From: Candidatus Roizmanbacteria bacterium
GTDB taxonomy: Bacteria > Patescibacteriota > Microgenomatia > UBA1406 > GWC2-37-13
Assembly (NCBI GenBank): GCA_026395475.1
Contig: JAPLYQ010000110.1
Coordinates: 1 to 7,283 of the forward strand
DNA length: 7,283 nucleotides
Direction of reading: 5' to 3'
In this document: positions 1 to 5,720 of the stretch, in pieces
Layout: every line of letters begins with the position of its first letter
How positions within the stretch are numbered: position 1 is the first letter of the stretch
Program-made: the position numbers and the translations under genes
The notes under the pieces: generated by a model
The model's input: the letters and a program-made list of their open reading frames with translations, nothing else
Told to the model about the DNA's origin: nothing
Databases searched by the model: none

Positions 1-1209
1 TCCCTCCTCAGGATTTAATACATATGAGTTTTTTTCATATCCTGCAACTAGTGAGTCTGAGCTTACTTTTTTAGGTAGTGCAATTTTAAGAAGTGACTTC
101 TTTTCGAGAGTAAGGATATACACCTTCCCATCAGGATTAAGAACAAACGCTTTATCCTCAAAAATATAGAGTTTAGATCCTCGTGCATTCTTTTCTTCAA
201 TCGCAAAATCATAATATTCTTGCGGATCTTTATATTCTCTTTTTATAAGAGTTGATTCAGTATCTTTAATCTTTTTTTGTAAACTAGCAATTTCATCCTG
301 CTTATCTTTTGCAGTGGTTTTATGTAATACCGCCAAGGTCCCTTTTACTTCTTGCAACATTTGCAATCCGTCTGACACAGCTTCCGTTTTTGTTGCCGCT
401 TGCTCAATAGTGCTTTCAATTTTTTGTTTCTTTTCTTCATATGATTGACCTTGTCCTATTTGAAGTCCACCTTTGTTTTGAATTCCTTTTGACATATTCC
501 AACCAAATAATCCAATACAGAGAACTAAAATACACCCAATAATTATTTTTTTCCTCTTCTCAAGTGATGATACGGTTTCTATGTTTTTTCTTACAAACTC
601 GGTGATCTTTGCACCAAGGTTAACACTAGGTCCTTCACTTACATATGTTTCTGTATGCTCAGACATTTTTACAAAAAGTGCTACAGCACCCGTATCGTCT
701 TCTGCTCCAACTGTTTGTTTAATTTGTTCAGGAAACTCTCTGATGGAAATGTGTTTATGAAGAAGAGCTTTTGTATGTGTAACTCCTTTAAGCGATTGTG
801 TAAAGAAAGAGGTGGTAAAAACGTAAAAATCATCTTTTTCATAACGACCAGCCGCATTTATTGCCCCATAAATTATTCTTTCAAACATTTTCCCTCTATT
901 TAGATATATCTCCCCAGACCCCACAGTCTTCAAATAAAGTGTTTGACTTTTCTTATACCCAATAGCTATAGAAGTATCTAAGGGTATATTCATTCTTTTA
1001 AATATTTCTGAGACTGATGAGTCAAAACTTGCAAGACTTTCGTAATTGGTATTTCCAACCTCTGCAAGCGCACTCATTAATTGTTCTCCTTGTTCCCCTG
1101 TATATCCATCAAAGATTTCAACTACGCAGAAAAAGTTTTTTTCCGCAAGAAAGCCTGTAAAACCATTTTTCTGCTCTTGTCCTAAATATATTGAATATTC
1201 TGCATCCAT
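1..1209 (-). CDS. PP2C-like (probably inactive) membrane-anchored protein, 3' end outside window
   Basis: Reading the minus strand from ATG 1209 gives 403 uninterrupted codons that run off the left edge. Residues 1-185 resemble a PP2C/PPM phosphatase fold: EIFDGYTG (D34, G35) matches the vaDGxGG motif and GAEDDTGAVALF (168-179) matches the terminal DNxT strand. The NED motif near the N-terminus is replaced by KNG, and the SDG motif by TSF (133-135), so two metal-binding positions appear lost and catalysis is doubtful. A transmembrane helix lies at about 222-240, preceded by EKRKK. A Lys/Glu-rich likely coiled coil follows (about 250-325). From about 345 short strand-rich repeats (KLYIFEDKAFVLNPDGKVYI, then NSYVLNPEEG) suggest the start of a beta-propeller. 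By the positive-inside rule the PP2C-like part is cytoplasmic and the C-terminal part exported. It is the last visible gene of the operon, four bases after the preceding stop, with no Shine-Dalgarno. The fold assignment is moderately sure; the role is unknown. Confidence 0.75.
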   Translation of the reverse strand, partial: MDAEYSIYLGQEQKNGFTGFLAEKNFFCVVEIFDGYTGEQGEQLMSALAEVGNTNYESLASFDSSVSEIFKRMNIPLDTSIAIGYKKSQTLYLKTVGSGEIYLNRGKMFERIIYGAINAAGRYEKDDFYVFTTSFFTQSLKGVTHTKALLHKHISIREFPEQIKQTVGAEDDTGAVALFVKMSEHTETYVSEGPSVNLGAKITEFVRKNIETVSSLEKRKKIIIGCILVLCIGLFGWNMSKGIQNKGGLQIGQGQSYEEKKQKIESTIEQAATKTEAVSDGLQMLQEVKGTLAVLHKTTAKDKQDEIASLQKKIKDTESTLIKREYKDPQEYYDFAIEEKNARGSKLYIFEDKAFVLNPDGKVYILTLEKKSLLKIALPKKVSSDSLVAGYEKNSYVLNPEEG

Positions 1210-1213
1210 AAGG

Positions 1214-1435
1214 TTACAAAAAGAAAAATGCTGACAGGAATAAAAGAATGCTGATAATAACTAGTATAAGCGAAATTGCCTGTATATATCCATTCCTTCT
1301 TGTGCGTACAGTTTTACTTACTGCTCCAACCTGGACATACATCTGTAAAGTAAGGACAATAAACAAAAAAGAGAAAACCACTCCTCCAACTTGGATGATG
1401 CGTTGGATGGTAAATAATGAGTTAAGAATTTCCAT
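1214..1435 (-). CDS. Small two-helix membrane protein (DUF5657-like)
   Basis: This 73-residue protein is mostly membrane. Helix 1 spans about residues 12-35 (QVGGVVFSFLFIVLTLQMYV) and helix 2 about 50-73, ending with FLSAFFFL at the C-terminus. A short basic loop (KTVRTRRNG) between them should face the cytoplasm. Size, layout and the Q-V/T-x-x-M style loop recall the DUF5657 proteins annotated in Microgenomates, but that is from memory and not proven. Its ATG lies inside the end of the PH-domain gene, overlapping it by 14 bases in another frame, and the PP2C-like gene starts four bases after its stop. It is therefore almost certainly translated by coupling and probably works with its membrane neighbours. 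No catalytic residues are visible. It is small but credible because of its clean membrane pattern and operon position. Confidence 0.75.
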   Translation of the reverse strand: MEILNSLFTIQRIIQVGGVVFSFLFIVLTLQMYVQVGAVSKTVRTRRNGYIQAISLILVIISILLFLSAFFFL

Positions 1436-1973
1436 ATTGTTTAAGAATGTCTTCGATAATTTTAGCTGCCCGGGCAGGGTGAGGAACCATTATAAACTCA
1501 CTATTTATCTCAGATCCCGCTGTTTGAACATATATACTTCCAAAATCAAAAATGCCAGAAATAAAGCCACTTGTCTTAACCGTAACATCTTCTACATGTG
1601 TAAGTTCCGTACGTGTAATTTCTTTAAAAGTAAGAATATTAAAATCAACATCAATAATTTGCATATTAGTGATTAATCCAACATTAAAATACCAATTCAC
1701 AATCTGCATCCATAGATAAACAAAAACAAAAAAGATAAAAAAGATATTGATGTAAAGAATAGAAATCCCTGAGATAAACTGTGAAACGATAAAATTAAGA
1801 AAGAAAATGAGGATAAAAAAGACAAGAGAATTAAAAACTGCTGGACCAAGAGTGATCGGGTGTGCACGTAAGCTCAAGAGGACTGTTTCACCATCTCTTT
1901 GGCTATCAAATTGAATATTTGGCCTTACACACAGAGCGTGAAGGGAGGAGTGACTTTCTTCAAGCTGTAACAT
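1422..1973 (-). CDS. Membrane-anchored bacterial PH-domain protein (YdbS/DUF304-like)
   Basis: From ATG 1973 the protein has 183 residues. After a soluble N-terminus (1-40) there are two membrane helices, about 44-64 and 70-92. These are followed by a C-terminal bPH2-like domain (about 93-180): NVGLITNMQIIDVD, then the helix-strand element ELTHVEDVTVKTSG, then the strand FGSIYVQTAG, and a last helix (ARAAKIIEDILKQ). This arrangement is typical of bacterial PH/DUF304 proteins, which lie at the membrane and are mostly uncharacterised. An ATG at 2027 would add 18 residues but overlap the preceding gene by 52 bases. The start at 1973 lies two bases after the preceding TAG stop and fits the tight spacing of the rest of the operon. 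A TATAAT box lies six bases upstream. The gene end overlaps the next gene by 14 bases. Family call good, biological role unknown. Confidence 0.85.
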   Translation of the reverse strand: MLQLEESHSSLHALCVRPNIQFDSQRDGETVLLSLRAHPITLGPAVFNSLVFFILIFFLNFIVSQFISGISILYINIFFIFFVFVYLWMQIVNWYFNVGLITNMQIIDVDFNILTFKEITRTELTHVEDVTVKTSGFISGIFDFGSIYVQTAGSEINSEFIMVPHPARAAKIIEDILKQYGNS

Positions 1974-1975
1974 AC

Positions 1976-2500
1976 CTATATTATACCCTTCACAGGCAGA
2001 ATTACTACCGATATACCCTCTCTCCAATACCCCTTGCTAAAAGGGGAAAATTTCGCTATAATATCTCTTGTCCTGGTTATTGAAGCGATTTGGTACCACC
2101 CTTTCCCATCCCGAACAATAATATAATTTCCAACTCCACATTTTTTCTTTCCCACTTGCACTTTCCTATCCCAGACGTATAAACAATCTCCTTGCACGAT
2201 ATATGTTCGCGTAGCTTCGCCACTTGCGATAGATACCGAAATTGAGTCAATATTAACCATTGCTGACATACTTGATTCGCGCGTCTTGTAGTCACAGAGA
2301 ATGGGAAGGTTGTAGTTTAATTTTTTAGGTATTTTTGCACTTTTTTGTGATGATGTGGATGTTGTAGTTGGGGTTTGTTTTTTTTCCAAAATGATTGTAT
2401 TGTTGTGAAACATAAATTTGGAGAATAACCCAATGATAAGGACAAAAAATGCGAGGGCAAATATAACAGTGGGAACATCAACTCGATTATTATTTTTCAT
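1976..2500 (-). CDS. Single-pass membrane protein with exported Cys-containing domain, unknown function
   Basis: I do not recognise a named family for this 174-residue protein. A short N-terminus is followed by one membrane helix (about 11-31), a Thr/Ser/Lys-rich linker (about 39-60, including PTTTSTSSQ) and a compact strand-rich domain (about 65-174). That layout predicts an N-in, C-out protein with its domain outside the membrane. The domain has three cysteines (C69, C106, C121) in the pattern C...DCLYVWD...CG. From memory, small exported CPR proteins with a similar C / DCLYxW / CG pattern exist, but I cannot verify this here. No lipobox is seen, so the helix probably remains as an anchor. 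Its ATG shares one base with the stop of the nuclease gene (TAATG), a classic coupled junction, and the PH-domain gene starts two bases after its TAG stop. Confidence 0.75.
   Translation of the reverse strand: MKNNNRVDVPTVIFALAFFVLIIGLFSKFMFHNNTIILEKKQTPTTTSTSSQKSAKIPKKLNYNLPILCDYKTRESSMSAMVNIDSISVSIASGEATRTYIVQGDCLYVWDRKVQVGKKKCGVGNYIIVRDGKGWYQIASITRTRDIIAKFSPFSKGYWREGISVVILPVKGII
1980..1985 (-). promoter_or_regulatory. Possible internal -10 box before PH-domain gene
   Basis: A perfect TATAAT on the minus strand ends six bases before ATG 1973, the same geometry as the stronger start sites at 3935 and 3969. No good -35 is seen about 17 bases upstream (GTAGTA) and the box overlaps the last codons of the preceding gene, so chance is quite possible in DNA this AT-rich. 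If active, it would give a leaderless mRNA for the last three genes. Confidence 0.25.
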
Positions 2501-3375
2501 TATAAAATTTCACTTTCTTTATTGTCTCCACTTGAGGCAGAATCAAGAACATAAATATCTTCTTTATAATTATTTACTCCTACAAATTCACCTTCTCCCT
2601 TAACGAGTAGTTCAAGGGGTTTACACGAATAACACCCTCCTTCTGGTTGTCTACATTTAAACCTCCCTAATTTTACTGCAAGCTGTATCTCAAGAGCGCT
2701 TTCAAGAATACTATCTAATATTTTTTCTTCATCGGGAAGATTTTTTTCAACCATACATTCTTCTTCTCTTTCTAAATACCAATAGCTCATGCGAGAAATA
2801 TGCCTTGTTTGACATCTCTTTGCAAGAATATAGTAGATCGGCAATTGCAACGACTCATTGTTTTCTTCATTTTTACTTGTCTTAAAATCAATAATATGAA
2901 TTGAATCTGTGTCGGGTAGATATTCCATCCAATCTATTTTCCCCGACAGAATAATATTCTTCTCTTCTGAAAGCCAGAAGTAAGGTAATTCCATTTTTAA
3001 CCTAACTGCAAGTCGTGCAAGAGGTCCAGGATTTTTCATAAGTCGAAGCAACATCCCTTCAGCTCTTGTTTTATATTGTTGTTCAATGGAACTATCAAGG
3101 AATCCACCCTTCTTACCTTCTATTTTTTCCCATGATTCATGTAATTTCCCAATAAGTGATACTTTAAATCGTTCTTTTGTAGGAAGTTCTTTAAGTGAGT
3201 CGAGCACGTCATGGACTATCTGACCAAGCGCTAAAGGTGGGGTCATGAGTTTCATTTTGTGTCCGTTTTTTGGATTGCGATATAGATATTTCAAGTAATA
3301 TGCCCGTGGACAGGTTTTAAAATCGTTAATTCGCGAGTGAGAAACCCACAATGCTGAGTATTTGTCTTGTGCCAT
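2500..3375 (-). CDS. PD-(D/E)XK nuclease, RecB/Cas4-like, with probable Fe-S cluster
   Basis: This 291-residue protein carries the RecB-family nuclease signatures in order: SHSRINDFKTCPRAYYLKYL (12-31), GQIVH (H55), GKIDWME (D148), IIDFKTSK (D163 and K165) and QLPIYY (Q177, Y181). These metal-binding and catalytic residues look intact, so it should cut DNA. C22 plus a C-terminal cluster (C241, C248, C251) resembles the Cys arrangement that holds a 4Fe-4S cluster in AddB and Cas4, although the spacing is unusual. No helicase domain is present and no cas gene or array is nearby, so it is a stand-alone nuclease, perhaps for repair or processing of DNA. Its ATG lies two bases after the acetyltransferase stop and its TAA overlaps the next ATG by one base. 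Why it sits with four membrane proteins is unclear. Confidence 0.9.
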   Translation of the reverse strand: MAQDKYSALWVSHSRINDFKTCPRAYYLKYLYRNPKNGHKMKLMTPPLALGQIVHDVLDSLKELPTKERFKVSLIGKLHESWEKIEGKKGGFLDSSIEQQYKTRAEGMLLRLMKNPGPLARLAVRLKMELPYFWLSEEKNIILSGKIDWMEYLPDTDSIHIIDFKTSKNEENNESLQLPIYYILAKRCQTRHISRMSYWYLEREEECMVEKNLPDEEKILDSILESALEIQLAVKLGRFKCRQPEGGCYSCKPLELLVKGEGEFVGVNNYKEDIYVLDSASSGDNKESEIL

Positions 3376-3377
3376 AG

Positions 3378-3935
3378 TTATGGAAATAATGATTTATACA
3401 TATAAACATGATCCACTAGTTCCCCTTTGTACTGTAATCCTTTAGGTAGTAATCCATATTCTTTAAATCCTATTTTTTCATAGAGTTTTCTTGCTACGGG
3501 ATTATTACTAAAAACTCCAAGAGTGATTATTTGTAATCCGGTTATATTTTTTTGAGCTTCTTCAATAACCTTATTCATAAGGAAGCTTCCTAATCCTTTT
3601 TGTCTCCATTCTTTTGAAATGATAAGACCAAACACTCCAATGTGTTTTTCTATTTTTTCTTTTACAACAATGTCACCAACTCCAATAAGCTCTTCCCCAT
3701 GAAAAACTAACAATTTTACTGCAAGTCTATTGGCAACTTTATGCATAAAATTTTCTATATAGCGGGACTCTTCTTCCAGACTCATTTGTTCTCCTTGCAT
3801 CATAATGTATGTCTGCTCAGTTGAGATGGTATTCATAAAATGAAGAAGCCTTTCCACATCGTCTCGCCTTACATGGCGAATAAGAATATCTACTCCGTTA
3901 TGATTTCCTTCAAATATAATTGTGCCTTCTAACAT
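3378..3935 (-). CDS. GNAT-family N-acetyltransferase
   Basis: The 185-residue product has a GNAT fold of the Acetyltransf_3/RimJ-RimL kind, which transfers an acetyl group from acetyl-CoA to an amine. Visible motifs are the N-terminal strand ILIRHVRRDDVERLLHFMN (17-35), strand beta4 GVFGLIISKEW, the acetyl-CoA pyrophosphate loop RQKGLG (111-116) followed by its helix (SFLMNKVIEEA), and motif B NNPVARKLYEKIGFKEYG (144-161). It ends with the strand DHVYMYKSL. The substrate cannot be told from the sequence. It is the first gene of the six-gene minus-strand operon. ATG 3935 lies seven bases after an extended -10 box and has no Shine-Dalgarno, so it may be read from a leaderless mRNA. The nuclease gene starts two bases after its TAA. 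Confidence 0.93.
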   Translation of the reverse strand: MLEGTIIFEGNHNGVDILIRHVRRDDVERLLHFMNTISTEQTYIMMQGEQMSLEEESRYIENFMHKVANRLAVKLLVFHGEELIGVGDIVVKEKIEKHIGVFGLIISKEWRQKGLGSFLMNKVIEEAQKNITGLQIITLGVFSNNPVARKLYEKIGFKEYGLLPKGLQYKGELVDHVYMYKSLFP

Positions 3936-3942
3936 ATAGCTA

Positions 3943-3951
3943 ATTGTACCA
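3943..3951 (-). promoter_or_regulatory. Extended -10 promoter of the six-gene operon
   Basis: The minus strand reads TGGTACAAT, a TGn extension plus a TACAAT -10 box. ATG 3935 begins seven bases after the box, so the predicted transcription start falls on or next to the start codon. The -35 position (CATAAA) is poor, as is common for extended -10 promoters. Together with the lack of a Shine-Dalgarno this suggests a leaderless message. Confidence 0.6.
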
Positions 3952-3954
3952 CTG

Positions 3955-3960
3955 TATAAT
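3955..3960 (+). promoter_or_regulatory. -10 box of the transporter-hydrolase pair
   Basis: A perfect TATAAT is followed by eight bases and then ATG 3969, placing the expected transcription start one to three bases from the start codon. The -35 region is weak (near ACATAT). The box is separated by six bases from the opposing -10 at 3943-3948, so polymerases cannot occupy both at once. GAGAG at 3961-3965 could act as a weak ribosome site only if transcription began further upstream. Confidence 0.55.
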
Positions 3961-3968
3961 GAGAGTTT

Positions 3969-4805
3969 ATGAATTGGTTTATACTTGCTCTTCTTGCCGG
4001 CACTGCTTCAAATTTTTTTAATATTTTTAATCGTTCATCATTAAAGGAAAAAGGTGACTCTACTGTATATGCATGGTGGTTTGAAGTTATTCGTTTTATC
4101 GTGTTTCTTATTATTTTTCTTCCTCAGCAAGTTTTTCCACAACACGTAGGAGATTATTTTTGGCTACTCCTTCTCGGGTTGAATGAAGCTGTTTCTGTCT
4201 ATTTTTTTATGCGTTCACATCAACTTACCGACCTATCCCTCTCTACATTTATTGTTAAGCTCCAACTCATATGGACTCCTCTTCTTGCCTTCTTTTTTAT
4301 TGGGGAACATCTATCCTTACTTGATTATGGAGCTATAGGAATAATACTTGTTGGCATCTTTATCGCAATTTATTCCAAAAAAATGAAAAATGATAAAGGC
4401 GTTATTATTACTTTTATTTCATCCTTATTTATTGCGTTCAATGCTGTTTTTACAAAAAAAGTAACAGGGATATCTAGTACTCCATTTATCATTATGAGTA
4501 TGTCGTTGCCTTCCATTATTATTTTTCCTTTGCTAATGAAGAGTTCTTACAAGCGAATAGTAACTATTTCAAAAAAAACATTTTTACAATGTTTATCTGG
4601 TTCGATATCTAATATTATCGCTATGTTTCTTGCAATTAATGCGATACGCCTGGGGTCCACGAGCAAAGTTTCTGCTGTGTATCAGGGAATGATGATTATT
4701 TCTCTCCTGTATAGTATCGTCATATTGAAAGAAAGAAAACAATTGTGGCAAAAAATTGTTGGAGCGGGAGTGATACTATTGGGACTTTACATTCTTTCTC
4801 GATAA
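3969..4805 (+). CDS. EamA/DMT-family transporter, 10 membrane helices
   Basis: The 278-residue product is a drug/metabolite transporter superfamily protein with the usual length and two EamA repeats of about five helices each. The end of the first repeat shows GEHLSLLDYGAIGIILVGI (about 113-131), and the matching place in the second shows LKERKQLWQKIVGAGVILLG (about 254-273). Approximate helices are 2-20, 35-53, 62-80, 86-110, 117-135, 143-160, 171-190, 203-222, 235-252 and 260-277, with basic inter-helix stretches such as SKKMKNDK near the middle. Substrates of this family vary widely (metabolites, amino acids, toxic compounds) and cannot be assigned here. It is the first gene of a two-gene unit, driven from the divergent promoter region, and the HAD gene follows two bases after its TAA. 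Confidence 0.92.
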   Translation: MNWFILALLAGTASNFFNIFNRSSLKEKGDSTVYAWWFEVIRFIVFLIIFLPQQVFPQHVGDYFWLLLLGLNEAVSVYFFMRSHQLTDLSLSTFIVKLQLIWTPLLAFFFIGEHLSLLDYGAIGIILVGIFIAIYSKKMKNDKGVIITFISSLFIAFNAVFTKKVTGISSTPFIIMSMSLPSIIIFPLLMKSSYKRIVTISKKTFLQCLSGSISNIIAMFLAINAIRLGSTSKVSAVYQGMMIISLLYSIVILKERKQLWQKIVGAGVILLGLYILSR

Positions 4806-4807
4806 AT

Positions 4808-5440
4808 ATGAAAAATATAATAATTCTTTTTGATATTGACTATACAATCTTCAACACCAATCAATATAAAAAAAATACTACTGCTTACATATGTTCCCAT
4901 TTTCATATCAAAAGCGAGGATATGAAACTATTTGATATAGATTACCGGTCAGAGAACGTGAATCCTACAGGAGTCAATATGAAAGATTACACAGAAAAGA
5001 TGGCAATAGAATTTTCACTCTCTCCAAAAGAGCTTTATCAACTTCTGATCGACACTGAAGAAATATTTATGGATACTCTCTATCCCGATTCTCTTCCCAC
5101 TCTCTCCCATTTATCCAAACAATATACATTGGGAATATTTTCTCAAGGTCATCTTCCCTTTCAAAAAAATAAGCTCATTAAAACCAATATTCTTCACTTA
5201 TTTGAAGAAAAACACACCTATATCCATCTTGATAAAACACATATGGACAATATGCAGGGATTGCCCAAAAATGCAATTGTGGTTGATGATAAATTAACAG
5301 TGATTGACCATGTCTCAAAACATATTCCGGCAATTCATATCGATAGAGATCATAAAATTGAAAAGAGTAATTTCCCGATAATTCACTCCCTCAGCGAGCT
5401 TCCTGAGGCTATCAATCGACTCATGGAGGCAGCAATTTGA
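4808..5440 (+). CDS. HAD-superfamily hydrolase
   Basis: From ATG 4808 the protein has 210 residues and starts directly with the HAD nucleophile strand IIILFDIDYTIFNT, with D9 as nucleophile and D11 as acid/base. Motif II is GIFSQG (S112), a motif III lysine is probably K143 (HLDKTH), and motif IV is AIVVDDKLTVID (D160, D161). Residues about 15-95 form a mainly helical C1-type cap. All four motifs look intact, so it should be an active phosphohydrolase acting on a small phosphorylated molecule, which I cannot name. An upstream ATG at 4745 would add 21 residues that overlap the transporter and read as non-conserved sequence. The start at 4808 fits the motif position and the two-base gap. No Shine-Dalgarno is seen, so translation is probably coupled to the transporter gene. 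The gene ends with TGA. Confidence 0.9.
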   Translation: MKNIIILFDIDYTIFNTNQYKKNTTAYICSHFHIKSEDMKLFDIDYRSENVNPTGVNMKDYTEKMAIEFSLSPKELYQLLIDTEEIFMDTLYPDSLPTLSHLSKQYTLGIFSQGHLPFQKNKLIKTNILHLFEEKHTYIHLDKTHMDNMQGLPKNAIVVDDKLTVIDHVSKHIPAIHIDRDHKIEKSNFPIIHSLSELPEAINRLMEAAI

Positions 5441-5449
5441 TCAATTTTT

Positions 5450-5458
5450 TGGTAAAAT
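5450..5458 (+). promoter_or_regulatory. Extended -10 promoter for tRNA-Gln
   Basis: TGGTAAAAT matches the TGnTAnAAT form also found in front of the acetyltransferase gene. It begins ten bases after the hydrolase stop and would start a transcript near 5465, about 45 bases before the tRNA. A TATAAT at 5493-5498, with TTGAAT at 5472-5477 (15-base spacing), is an alternative closer promoter. Which one is used cannot be decided from sequence. Confidence 0.45.
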
Positions 5459-5481
5459 ATACACATTCGAATTGAATTATA

Positions 5482-5507
5482 AATTTTAAATTTATAATTT
5501 TAAATTT
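5482..5507 (+). repeat. AT-only direct repeat before tRNA-Gln
   Basis: The 12-mer AATTTTAAATTT occurs at 5482-5493 and again at 5496-5507, a 14-base period, inside a 30-base stretch with no G or C (5479-5508). The units are themselves nearly palindromic. The stretch may act as an UP-like element or easily melted DNA for the tRNA promoter, or may be low-complexity sequence only. Confidence 0.5.
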
Positions 5508-5510
5508 TCT

Positions 5511-5583
5511 TGGGGAGTAGTGTAACGGTAACACGCCTGACTTTGGATCAGCGCGACTCTAGGTTCGAATCCTAGCTCCCCAA
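5511..5583 (+). tRNA. trnQ: tRNA-Gln(UUG)
   Basis: The 73-base cloverleaf folds cleanly. The acceptor stem 5511-5517 pairs with 5576-5582 over seven perfect pairs, starting with U1-A72. The D stem is GTGT/ACAC (5520-5523 with 5531-5534). The anticodon loop CTTTGGA (5541-5547) holds anticodon TTG at 5543-5545, and the T arm is CTAGG-TTCGAAT-CCTAG (5559-5575). The discriminator base is A5583, and the next bases are CAC, so the CCA end is not encoded and must be added by a nucleotidyltransferase. Two small oddities are a C-C mismatch at the top of the anticodon stem (5536/5552) and a six-base variable loop. It follows the hydrolase gene on the same strand, 70 bases downstream. Confidence 0.96.
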
Positions 5584-5585
5584 CA

Positions 5586-5720
5586 CTAGTGAATTTGACG
5601 CTTATAAAAAATATTTCTTCGGAATCTCCTATCTTTCTTCTTTCCAAGTTGAAGTTCATTTGTTAGCTTTCTAAGCTTAGAAATACTTCTTATATATGTT
5701 CGAACCGAGAAATTATTAGT
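5586..5720 (-). other. Open frame in phase after the GH57 stop; possible gene remnant
   Basis: After the TAA of the glycoside hydrolase gene the same frame stays open for 44 codons until TAG at 5586-5588. It has no ATG start; it begins TNNFSVRTY and contains IRSISKLRKLTNELQLG followed by a stretch very rich in Lys and Arg. It could be a chance open stretch, a remnant of a lost gene, or a tail reached by rare readthrough. I do not recognise it. Evidence that it is expressed is absent. Confidence 0.2.
5668..5683. repeat. 16-bp perfect palindrome between convergent genes
   Basis: TTTCTAAGCTTAGAAA is its own reverse complement. It sits between the tRNA and the 3' end of the GH57 gene, which converge here. 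It could form a hairpin with a six-pair stem and AGCT loop, but no T-run follows on either strand, so it is at best a weak bidirectional terminator and may instead be a protein-binding site. Confidence 0.4.

Noticed and set aside
655..903. Open frame on the + strand, 82 codons
   Set aside because: It lies opposite the PP2C-like domain, which has clear motifs and a continuous 403-codon frame; the + strand product has no recognisable feature.
1248..1676. Open frame on the + strand, 142 codons
   Set aside because: It is antisense to the two-helix and PH-domain genes, whose membrane pattern and coupled spacing are convincing; its composition looks random.
1974..2027. Longer N-terminus for the PH-domain protein from ATG 2027
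   Set aside because: It would overlap the preceding gene by 52 bases, while ATG 1973 lies two bases after the preceding stop like the other genes of the operon.
2057..2062. TATAAT on the + strand
   Set aside because: It lies inside a minus-strand coding region and no + strand gene follows it; AT-rich DNA gives such matches by chance.
2500..3375. Nuclease as a Cas4 adaptation protein
   Set aside because: No other cas gene or repeat array is present, the Cys spacing differs and the neighbours are unrelated; a general RecB-like nuclease is the safer call.
4745..4807. Longer N-terminus for the HAD hydrolase from ATG 4745
   Set aside because: The added 21 residues are out-of-frame transporter sequence; the family's first strand starts directly at ATG 4808.
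5438..5455. Recoded TGA (glycine code of Gracilibacteria and Absconditabacteria)
   Set aside because: Reading through the TGA of the HAD gene adds only five codons before TAA, and no gene in the window contains an internal TGA, so the standard bacterial code fits.
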